Source of the DNA: an uncultured Actinomycetospora sp.
GTDB taxonomy: Bacteria > Actinomycetota > Actinomycetes > Mycobacteriales > Pseudonocardiaceae
Direction of reading: 5' to 3'
Length of the DNA stretch: 11,286 nucleotides
Assembly (NCBI GenBank): GCA_902805495.1
Contig: CADCTH010000040.1
Coordinates: 1-11,286 of the forward strand
Under the pieces are notes generated by a model. That model was not told the origin of the DNA and did no database searches. It was given only the letters and a program-made list of their open reading frames with translations. Made by a program: the position numbers and the translations under genes. Shown here in pieces: positions 5,211 to 11,286 of this stretch (the stretch's first letter is position 1; each line of letters opens with the position of its first letter).

Positions 5211-7279
5211 CGGTCGCGCTCCACCAGGGGCAGCAGGCGGCGCAGCGCGGCGTTCTCGGCCGGGTCGAGCACCGCGTGCTGCACGCACGCGGGAACGACG
5301 GTGCCGTCCTCGGGGTGGGCCATCGCGTAGTGGCACGCGGCTAGGCGTTCCTGGGTCGCCCGCACGCGCGGGTCGTCGGCGGTCTCCCCGCGCTGCGTGA
5401 GCGCCCAGGCCGGCGCGACGTCGGCGGCGTCCATGAAGCTGTGCATGACGAACGTCAGCGGCCGCGGGCGGTGGCGCAGCACCCGCTGCACACCGACGCG
5501 GCGCACGGTGCGCGCGAACCAGCAGGCCGCCACGGCGGCCACCGAGGGGCGGCGGGCCACGACCCGCGCCAGGCGCACGGCGAGCAGCGCCGGGGGCACC
5601 CCGGTGAAGGTCACCGCCCCGAGGTGGCGGAAGAACGCGTCGCGCGCGGCGAGGTCCCGCGGGTCGTCGCCGTCGAGCAGGGGGAACCAGCGGTCCCCGA
5701 GCCGGAACCCGTAGGCGACGCGGTTGCAGCGCACGTCCCCGTGCTGGAACAGCGTCGGGTCCAGCCGCGCCCCGACCCCGGACTCGATCCGCGCCCACAC
5801 CGCGTCGGCGTCGTGGTCGCGGTAGTCCTCGCGCCAGCGGCGGTCGTCGCCCACGAACGCCGCCGGCTGGAACGACAGCATCCCGAACCCCAGCGGCAGG
5901 CAGTCGCGCACCACGTCGGGCACCTGGTCGAGGTTGGACGGGGTGACGGTCATGTTGTGCGCCACGAAGGAGCGCACCCCGTACCGACGCAGCGCGCCCA
6001 CCGCCTCGACGAACCGGCGGCGGTAGGGGGTCAGCGAGCGCTCGTCGGGCGGCCGGGGGATGCCGCGACGCCCGTACATCAGGGAGTCGACGTGCAACGC
6101 GAACGACAGCCGCCGGAAGCGGCGCCGCCCGTCGGGGCCGAGGGCGAGCCGGCGCAGGTGGTCCGGGTCGACGTCGCCGTGGGTCATGCTCATCGGCTCC
6201 CGGCCGTGTCGGCGCATGATCGCCAGCGCGGCCGCGTGGTCGTCGGGGTCGAGCAGGGTGACCTCGCCGCCGATGAGCTGGGCGTGCGCCACGGGGCCCC
6301 GCTCGCGCTCCAGCAGCGCCATCTGCGCCTCGACCTGCGCGAGGGTGTGCGGACCGTCGACGCGCACCCGGTTGGCGTCGCGCGAGTGGTAGCAGGGCGT
6401 GCAGGCGAGGTCGCAGCGCGGGAAGACGCCGTGGGTGCCCTCGCACCCCACGGCGTGCCGTCCCAGCACCTGCCCGGGCGTGCGGGCACCGTCGGGGAGC
6501 TCCGCCCACCGGCGCGCCAGCGCGTCCGCGAAGGCAGGGTCGACGGGCCGCAGTCGGGCCCGTAACCGGCTCAGCCGGCTGTGGCGCCGTCGCGCGGTGT
6601 AGCGGCGCCGGATCTCCGCGGGAGGGACGCCGCGGAAGTACAGCAGCTTGCACCACTGCATCCGGACGATCATGCGCAGCGTGCCGTGCTCGTCGAACCG
6701 GCGGGCCGACGCGACGCACGGCGGGTCGAGCACGGCGAGCCGGCCGCGGGAGCGCAGCCGGCGGCTGATCTCGAGGTCCTCCATGAGCACGAGGCCCCCG
6801 AACCCCCCGACGGCGTCGAAGTGCTCGCGCCGCACGAACATCGCCTGGTCGCCGAACACCCAGCCCAGTCGCCGTGCCCGCACGTTCGAGGTCCACTCCA
6901 GCCAGCGCAGCGCGGGGCCACCCCGATCGAAGCGCAGCCGGAACCCGCCGCCCACGACGTGCGCGTCGGCCAGGGCCGCGCGCATCGCGTCCAGCGACGC
7001 CGGGTCGGGGCGGGTGTCGGCGTGCACGAACCACAGCACGTCGCCCGTGGCGGCGGCCGCGCCCGCGTCGGCCTGCGGGCCGCGGCCCGTCGGGGCGCGC
7101 ACCACGGTGGCCGGGGGCGCGGCTCGCGCCACCAGGTCCAGGGTGCGATCGGTGCTCCCGCCGTCGGCGACGACGATCTCGCAGCCGGCGAAGTGGGTGC
7201 GCAGGTGCTAGAGGAGCCCGACCACGCGCTCCTCCTCGTCGAGCACCGGCACGACGATCGAGACGCGCACCGGCGTCAC
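5207..7279 (-). CDS. Family-2 glycosyltransferase fused to a radical SAM domain; in-frame TAG at codon 24
   Basis: Read from the GTG at 7277-7279, the frame encodes 690 codons with one TAG at 7208-7210 (codon 24). Codons 1-23 (VSIVVPVLDEEERV) and 25 onward (IVVADGGSTDRT at 35-46) are the canonical start of a GT-A fold, so the frame is right on both sides of the stop. GT motifs continue with FVHADT (D88), GDQAMFVRR and LMEDLE; they resemble the 'rSAM/selenodomain-associated transferase 2' group (TIGR04283). From about residue 245 a radical SAM domain follows: VGCEGTHGVFPRC, the 4Fe-4S motif CDLACTPC (C289, C293, C296) and GGE at 337-339. Further Cys near the C-terminus (ACHYAM, VPACVQH) might bind a second cluster. 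The start overlaps the preceding gene's stop as GTGA. If the TAG is real and not read through, only a product from an internal start (for example GTG 7132) could be made, losing the nucleotide-binding core. Sequencing error is possible. Confidence 0.8.
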
Positions 7280-8976
7280 ACCGCGCACTGGTAGATCGTC
7301 GGCATCGACCCGTCACGGCGGCGCAGCTCGAGGAAGCGCTCGACGACGCGGCGCTTGGCCTCGGCCATCGGCACCTCCGGCCCGCCCAGGTGCATGTCGG
7401 GACTGGTGGCGACGTCCGCGCCCGCGGGGTGCCAGTGCCAGCCGTCGGCGGTGACGGTGAGCTCGGGGACCGTGTCGTCCTCGCCGATCGCCATGCCCTC
7501 GTGGGAATGGCCCCGGGCGATCAGCGGACGCACCGCCACCCGCTCCGGGGGCACCCCGTGCGCGGCCAGCAGCGTGCGCAGCGCGTCGCCCTGCCCGGCG
7601 TTGTGCTCGGTCTCGGTCATCCCGACCCGCACCGGCAGCCCGAGCGACACCGCCAGGTCGAGGCCCTCCATCGCCCGCGCCCAGGACCCGCGTCCGCGGA
7701 GCACGTCGTGGGCGGCGGGGGCGGCGCCGTCGAGCGAGGTCTGCAGGGTCAGCCGCTCGACACCGGCGAGCCGTTCGAGCTGCTCACGGCGCCGTCCGCG
7801 GTAGAGCATCGCGTTGGTCAGGCAGACCACGTCGAGCGCCTCGCTCACCTGGGTCGCCTCGAGCAGCATGTCGACCAGGTCGGGGACCAGGAACGGCTCG
7901 CCGCCGGTGACGTAGAGCTCGGTGAACCCCTCGGTGACCGCGTCGGCGAGCAGCGCCGAGAAGCGCTCGCGGTCCATCCGCCGGGCCCGCGCCCGCGGCG
8001 AGGACGCCACCGAGCAGTAGTCGCACGCCAGGTTGCAGTCGAAGTTGGTGTAGAGCCACAGCCGGGAGGGGAAGAGCGCCGAGCCGAACAGCGGCATCAC
8101 CGGGCGCCCGTCGTCGGGCACGACGAGGTCGTCGCCCCACGAGCCCGCAGCGGCGCGGAAGTCGGGCACGGCGGACTTGTAGAGCTGGAACCGGCCCCGG
8201 GAGCGCTCCGCCGGCGGCAGGATCTCCAGGCAGGTGGTCAGCCAGCCGGTCCCGATCGACTCGGCGAACGCCTCCGGCAGGCCCGCGGCCCGGATCGACG
8301 CCGCCTGCGCGGCCCAGTCGTACTCCAGGGGCACGAGGGTCGCCGCGGCCGCCTCCGCGTCGAGGTCGAGCAGCGCGTACCAGACGTGGGTGCCGCCGTC
8401 GTTGGCCGGGCGCCCCAGCACGCCCACGTTGACCACCAGCGTCTCGCCGCCGTCGGAGCGGGTGACACGGCGGGTCCAGGGCAGCCCGGAGTGCGTGCAG
8501 CACACGACGTCGGCCCCGGACGCGTCGACCCGGGCCCGGTGCGCGTCCTCGTCGAGCGATTCCCACCAGAAGTCGTTGACGGCGAGCGTCGAGCCGTGGA
8601 CCAGGTGCAGGTCGACGCCGGCGACGGTCTCGCGGTGCTCGGTCGGGAGCGTGCGCATCCACGCCGCGAAGTCGGCCGAGGTGTTCGCGAACGTGTAGTC
8701 GTACGCGATCTGGGCGAACGCGTTGTCGGCGTCGTCGGCGTAGCCGCAGCCGCAGTCGGTCTGCCCGGAGCCGATGGCGACCTCGTAGTTGCCCGCCAGG
8801 CACTCGACCCCACCCTCGCGCAGCAGCGGGAAGACCGCCTCCGGTTCCGCGCCGTAGGCCCCGAAGTCACCCAGGCACACCAGCCGCTCCGCGCCGCGGG
8901 CGCGGGCGTCGACCAGGAACGCGCGCAGGGCGTGGGGGTTGGAGTAGACGCCGCCACACAGAGCGATCCGCACCAC
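7276..8976 (-). CDS. Degenerate metallophosphoesterase fused to a radical SAM domain
   Basis: A 566-residue two-domain protein. Residues 1-~245 have the calcineurin-like phosphoesterase layout of ApaH/YfcE-type proteins, but several metal ligands are changed. The DxH of motif 1 reads GVY (9-11), GD is kept (36-37), GNH reads GNY (62-64), H127 is kept, and GHTH reads CCTH (159-162). The closing NxG segment (NVGVLGRP) is present. Residues ~300-566 form a radical SAM domain with DCNLACDYC (C314, C318, C321) and GGEPF (358-362); it ends in ...YQCAV. Radical SAM enzymes use the cluster to cleave S-adenosylmethionine and start radical chemistry; the substrate is unknown. It is the first gene of a coupled operon with the GT/radical SAM and TVP38 genes. 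AGGAGG precedes the start; spacing is 5 nt to the GTG at 8976 and 8 nt to a second GTG at 8973, so the second may be the true start. Confidence 0.9.
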   Translation of the reverse strand: MVRIALCGGVYSNPHALRAFLVDARARGAERLVCLGDFGAYGAEPEAVFPLLREGGVECLAGNYEVAIGSGQTDCGCGYADDADNAFAQIAYDYTFANTSADFAAWMRTLPTEHRETVAGVDLHLVHGSTLAVNDFWWESLDEDAHRARVDASGADVVCCTHSGLPWTRRVTRSDGGETLVVNVGVLGRPANDGGTHVWYALLDLDAEAAAATLVPLEYDWAAQAASIRAAGLPEAFAESIGTGWLTTCLEILPPAERSRGRFQLYKSAVPDFRAAAGSWGDDLVVPDDGRPVMPLFGSALFPSRLWLYTNFDCNLACDYCSVASSPRARARRMDRERFSALLADAVTEGFTELYVTGGEPFLVPDLVDMLLEATQVSEALDVVCLTNAMLYRGRRREQLERLAGVERLTLQTSLDGAAPAAHDVLRGRGSWARAMEGLDLAVSLGLPVRVGMTETEHNAGQGDALRTLLAAHGVPPERVAVRPLIARGHSHEGMAIGEDDTVPELTVTADGWHWHPAGADVATSPDMHLGGPEVPMAEAKRRVVERFLELRRRDGSMPTIYQCAV

Positions 8977-8981
8977 GGGCG

Positions 8982-8987
8982 CCTCCT
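8982..8987 (-). promoter_or_regulatory. Strong ribosome binding site of the radical SAM operon
   Basis: The minus strand reads AGGAGG, a full Shine-Dalgarno, upstream of two consecutive GTG codons (8974-8976 and 8971-8973). Spacing favours the second. No other gene in the window has as strong a site. Confidence 0.8.
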
Positions 8988-9024
8988 GGGGCGTCGATCG
9001 GTCGCGCCCGTCCCATGGTGCCCG

Positions 9025-9051
9025 GTGCCGGCGGTCCCCGCTCCCCGGCGC
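9025..9051 (-). terminator. Possible GC-rich hairpin after the aldehyde dehydrogenase gene
   Basis: In the 93-bp gap between the aldehyde dehydrogenase stop and the radical SAM operon start, GTGCCGG (9025-9031) can pair with CCGGCGC (9045-9051) around a 13-nt loop, with one G-U pair. There is no U-run. In such GC-rich DNA a stem like this may be chance. Confidence 0.25.
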
Positions 9052-9069
9052 GTGCCGACCGCCGCTCCG

Positions 9070-10581
9070 TCAGCGGCCGTAGATGGCGCTGACGAGCTTC
9101 GCGAGGACCTTCACGACCCAGCCCGGGCGGTCGAAGGTCATGACGTTGACGCTGCGGAAACGGCGCTCGGAGATCGACAGCGCCCGGGTGAACTCGCGCA
9201 GCCCGTCGGCGCCGTGGATGCGGCCGAACCCCGAGTCGCCGACGCCGCCGAAGGGCAGCGACGGGATGCCCGCGAACGCGATGACCCCGTTGACCGACAC
9301 CATGCCGCAGCGCAGCCGGCGCGCGACCTCGTGGCCGCGGGCCTTCGCGAACACCGCGGCGCCGAGCCCGTAGCGCGACGCGTTGGCCCGCTCGACGGCC
9401 TCGTCGAGGTCGCGGACGCGGTTGACGACGACGGTGGGGCCGAAGGTCTCGTCGGTGACCGCGGAGCTGTCCTCGGGGACGTCGGCGAGCACCACCGGGT
9501 CGACGTAGGGCGCCCGCACCGAGCCGCGGCCGCCGACCACGGCCCGCCCGCCCCGGTCGAGCGCGTCGTCGATCTGCCCGGAGATGACGTCGAGCTGCGA
9601 CGGCATGGTGATCGGGCCGTACTGGGCGTCGGGCTCGCCGCCGGGGCGCACCTGGGCGGCCCGGGCGGCGACCTTGTCGAGCAGCTCCTCGGCCACGGCG
9701 TCGACCACGTAGACGCGCTCGACGCCGACGCAGGTCTGGCCGGCGTTGGACATCGAACCCCAGACCACGGCCGCCGCGGCGTCGTCGAGGTCGGCGTCGG
9801 CGTCCACGAGCAGCGCGTCCTTGCCGCCGCACTCGACGAGCACCGGGGTGAGCGTCTCGGCGCAGGTGGCCATGACCTTCTTGGCCGTCGCGGTGGAGCC
9901 GGTGAACGCGACCTTGTCGACGCCCGCGCGGCACAGCGCGCCGCCGGTCTCGCCCTCGCCGGTGACGACCTGGAAGACGGCGTCCTCACCGACGGCCTCG
10001 GTGAAGGTGTCGGCGAGCCACGTCCCGACGCCCGGCGTGAGCTCGCTGGGCTTGAAGACGACGGTGTTGCCCGCGGCCAGCGCGTAGGCGATCGAGCCCA
10101 TCGGCGTGAACACCGGGTAGTTCCAGGGTCCGAGCACCCCGACCACGCCCACCGGCGGGTACTCGACCGTCGCCTTGTGGTTGATCATCAGCAGGCCGGC
10201 GGCGGCGTTGCGCGGCCCGAGGACCCGCCGGGCGTTCTTCGCGGCCCAGTGCAGGTGGTCGAGCGCGAGGATGCCCTCGATGCGCGCGTCGTCCATCGGC
10301 TTGCCGGTCTCGCGGCTGACCACGGCGGCGAGCTCGTCGCGGCGCGTGTCGAGCAGGCGCCGCCAGGCCCCGAGCTTGCGCGCGCGCCCGTCGAACCCGA
10401 GGTCGGACCACCAGCGCGACGCCCGGCGGGCCCGGGCCACGACGGCCTCGACCTGCTCGGGACTGTGCCGCGGGTAGGAGGCGATGGCCTCGCCCGTGCG
10501 GGGGTCGAGGGAGTCGAAGGTGTCCTGCTGGCCTGGCTGCGATGCCGCGGGCACCGACACCTCGTCGCGGGTGCTCGTCAT
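9070..10581 (-). CDS. NAD(P)-dependent aldehyde dehydrogenase
   Basis: A 503-residue member of the aldehyde dehydrogenase superfamily, of full family length. It should oxidise an aldehyde to a carboxylate with NAD(P)+ in the cytoplasm. Catalytic elements are complete: GPWNYP with N154, the cofactor-binding FTGSTATAKKV (226-236), the general base in LVECGGKD (E250), the nucleophile in NAGQTC (C284), and later ETFGP and PFGGVGDSGFGR. The last ~20 residues (PGWVVKVLAKLVSAIYG) are hydrophobic/amphipathic and could tether the enzyme to the membrane, as in some fatty-aldehyde dehydrogenases. The overall pattern is nearest to the succinate-semialdehyde/broad aldehyde branch; the true substrate cannot be told. 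The start is an ATG at 10579-10581 with no convincing Shine-Dalgarno. The 98-bp spacer upstream holds overlapping inverted repeats and probably its promoter. Confidence 0.95.
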   Translation of the reverse strand: MTSTRDEVSVPAASQPGQQDTFDSLDPRTGEAIASYPRHSPEQVEAVVARARRASRWWSDLGFDGRARKLGAWRRLLDTRRDELAAVVSRETGKPMDDARIEGILALDHLHWAAKNARRVLGPRNAAAGLLMINHKATVEYPPVGVVGVLGPWNYPVFTPMGSIAYALAAGNTVVFKPSELTPGVGTWLADTFTEAVGEDAVFQVVTGEGETGGALCRAGVDKVAFTGSTATAKKVMATCAETLTPVLVECGGKDALLVDADADLDDAAAAVVWGSMSNAGQTCVGVERVYVVDAVAEELLDKVAARAAQVRPGGEPDAQYGPITMPSQLDVISGQIDDALDRGGRAVVGGRGSVRAPYVDPVVLADVPEDSSAVTDETFGPTVVVNRVRDLDEAVERANASRYGLGAAVFAKARGHEVARRLRCGMVSVNGVIAFAGIPSLPFGGVGDSGFGRIHGADGLREFTRALSISERRFRSVNVMTFDRPGWVVKVLAKLVSAIYGR

Positions 10582-10625
10582 ACGCGGAGGCTACGGGTCG
10601 GTAGCCGTCAGGCGCGACTGTCCGT

Positions 10626-10663
10626 TTCGCGCCAGCGAAGTGCCGTCGCTGACACCCAGTGTC
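10626..10663. promoter_or_regulatory. Overlapping inverted repeats between the HIT and aldehyde dehydrogenase genes
   Basis: Three perfect dyads lie side by side in the 98-bp spacer (10582-10679): TTCGC-4-GCGAA (10626-10639), CAGCGA-7-TCGCTG (10633-10651) and GACAC-3-GTGTC (10651-10663). They sit about 45-80 bp upstream of the aldehyde dehydrogenase ATG and just after the HIT gene stop. They may be operator sites for a repressor of the aldehyde dehydrogenase gene or a terminator for the HIT gene. There is no U-run, which slightly favours operators. Confidence 0.4.
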
Positions 10664-10679
10664 CGGATTCTTCCGTCGA

Positions 10680-11108
10680 TCACCCGAGCGATCCCCCGAG
10701 CGCGGCGCGGATGCGCTCGGCGGTGGCGTCGAGGCTCGGGCGCGCCGGGCGGGTCCAGGCGGCCAGCAGGCGCAGGCCGTCGCCGCGCCGGCGCGGGATG
10801 ACGTGCAGGTGCACGTGCCACACCGTCTGCCACGCCACCGCCCCGTCCGCGAGCAGCAGGTTCACCCCGTCGGCGAGGCCCGCCGCCCGCAGACCGTCCC
10901 CCACCCGCCGGGCCAGCGACCACACCGCGGCCCCGTCGACGTCCTCGACGTCCGTCAGCCCCGCCGCGTGCGCCCGCGGCACGACGAGCAAGTGCCCGGG
11001 CGTCACGGGCTGGAGGTCGAGGAACGCCACCGCCCGGTCGCTCTCGGCCACCACGCTCGCCTCACCGCGGCCGGTGACGATGCGGCAGAACACGCACTCG
11101 CCGTCCAC
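10680..11108 (-). CDS. HIT-family nucleotide hydrolase/transferase
   Basis: With the GTG at 11106-11108 this is a 142-residue histidine-triad protein, the usual length. It starts with a CVFCRI zinc-type motif, then FLDLQPVTPGHLLVVPRAH, and near the end the HIT signature HVHLHVIPR, whose central His is the nucleophile for hydrolysis of nucleoside phosphoramidates or dinucleotides in the cytoplasm. The GTG at 11108 has a poor Shine-Dalgarno. An alternative GTG at 11181-11183, with GAGG 9 nt upstream, would add 25 Arg-rich residues and leave only 11 bp to nucS; family length argues for the shorter form. It lies downstream of nucS on the same strand and may be co-transcribed with it. Confidence 0.88.
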   Translation of the reverse strand: MDGECVFCRIVTGRGEASVVAESDRAVAFLDLQPVTPGHLLVVPRAHAAGLTDVEDVDGAAVWSLARRVGDGLRAAGLADGVNLLLADGAVAWQTVWHVHLHVIPRRRGDGLRLLAAWTRPARPSLDATAERIRAALGGSLG

Positions 11109-11179
11109 CTCGGCCGGCAGGTGCTCGCGCAGGCGCCCCCGGCCCAGGCGGCGCGCCAGCGCGCGGGACAGGCGGCCCC

Positions 11180-11198
11180 CCACCTCAGCCCACCTCAG
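11180..11198. repeat. Short tandem repeat at the nucS/HIT junction
   Basis: The minus strand reads two nearly identical 10-mers in a row (TGAGGTGGGC, then TGAGGTGGGG). The first contains the nucS stop codon; the second contains a possible GTG start for the HIT gene, with the first copy's GAGG as its ribosome site. Confidence 0.6.
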
Positions 11199-11286
11199 AA
11201 CAGCCGGAACTCGTCGACCTCGGCGCCGCGCAGGGCGTCGTAGTCGAGCGTGACGCACCGGATGCCGCGGTCGGTGGCCAGCACCC
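11195..11286 (-). CDS. nucS: Endonuclease NucS (EndoMS), C-terminal end (5' partial)
   Basis: Only about the last 30 codons are in the window; the gene continues past the right edge. The visible sequence LATDRGIRCVTLDYDALRG, ending in EFRLF and TGA at 11195-11197, closely matches my recollection of the C-terminus of mycobacterial NucS (LATDRGIRCLTLDYD..., ending YRLF). NucS is the mismatch-specific endonuclease of actinobacterial and archaeal non-canonical mismatch repair. Its family C-terminal motif binds the sliding clamp, and the final RLF is consistent with that role. This edge supports an actinobacterial chromosome rather than a plasmid or phage. Confidence 0.9.
   Translation of the reverse strand, partial: VLATDRGIRCVTLDYDALRGAEVDEFRLF

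Noticed and set aside
7208..7210. Pyrrolysine or other recoding at the TAG codon
   Set aside because: Pyrrolysine systems are not expected in this type of organism and the position is not a catalytic site of GT-A enzymes. Nonsense mutation or base error is simpler.
5211..7316. Upstream extension of the TVP38 frame, giving a 946-codon ORF
   Set aside because: The extension is an out-of-frame reading of the GT/radical SAM gene and is R/P/A-rich. The GTGA-coupled GTG at 5210 is a clear start.
6874..11253. A 1459-codon open frame on the + strand
   Set aside because: It runs antisense to four well-supported minus-strand genes. The translation is Arg/Ala/Gly-rich low complexity without domains, the usual stop-poor antisense frame of GC-rich DNA.
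1..11286. CRISPR arrays, tRNA/rRNA genes, insertion sequences, phage attachment sites
   Set aside because: Reading both strands, I found no regularly spaced repeats, cloverleaf-like gene, transposase motif or flanking target duplication.

Overview
The window is very GC-rich throughout, with GTG/TTG starts, strong G/C third-position bias and a NucS mismatch-repair endonuclease at one edge. This fits a high-GC actinobacterium. The protein flavour suggests Pseudonocardiaceae, but that placement is an inference from family resemblance, not from a search.

Layout, left to right. (1) Positions 1-315 (+) hold the C-terminal end of an unrecognised protein with a disordered Gly/Asn tail. It converges on a small CxxC zinc-ribbon-like protein (319-579, -) that sits just downstream of a fused, two-module 3-hydroxyacyl-CoA dehydrogenase (593-2377, -). 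(2) Positions 2529-3068 (-) hold a thioredoxin-fold peroxiredoxin-like gene of the SelL/AhpC-TSA_2 kind. Its reading frame is interrupted by one TGA exactly where the first Cys of the redox motif should be, and a SECIS-like hairpin follows the TGA, so it is a candidate selenoprotein. It is divergent, by 29 bp, from a mercuric-reductase/dihydrolipoamide-dehydrogenase-like flavoprotein (3098-4582, +). (3) Positions 4476-8976 (-) hold a tightly coupled three-gene operon. In transcription order these are a degenerate metallophosphoesterase fused to a radical SAM domain, a family-2 glycosyltransferase fused to a second radical SAM domain (with an in-frame TAG at codon 24), and a TVP38/TMEM64 membrane protein. 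Both junctions are 4-nt GTGA stop/start overlaps. The last gene overlaps the flavoprotein gene tail-to-tail by 107 bp. (4) Positions 9070-10581 (-) hold an aldehyde dehydrogenase. An inverted-repeat-rich spacer follows, then a HIT-family hydrolase and the C-terminal end of nucS (both -).

The most interesting part is 2.5-9.0 kb. A TVP38 protein, a MerA-like flavoprotein and a glycosyltransferase of the 'rSAM/selenodomain-associated transferase 2' type are known to travel together in arsenosugar/selenium-linked radical SAM clusters of other bacteria. Here they appear in an actinobacterial form with two radical SAM fusions and, next door, a probable UGA-encoded selenocysteine redox protein. A plausible reading is an uncharacterised radical-SAM pathway making or modifying a small glycosylated or metalloid-bearing compound, with dedicated redox partners. 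The product cannot be read from sequence. The flanking HCDH, ALDH, HIT and nucS genes look like ordinary chromosomal genes.
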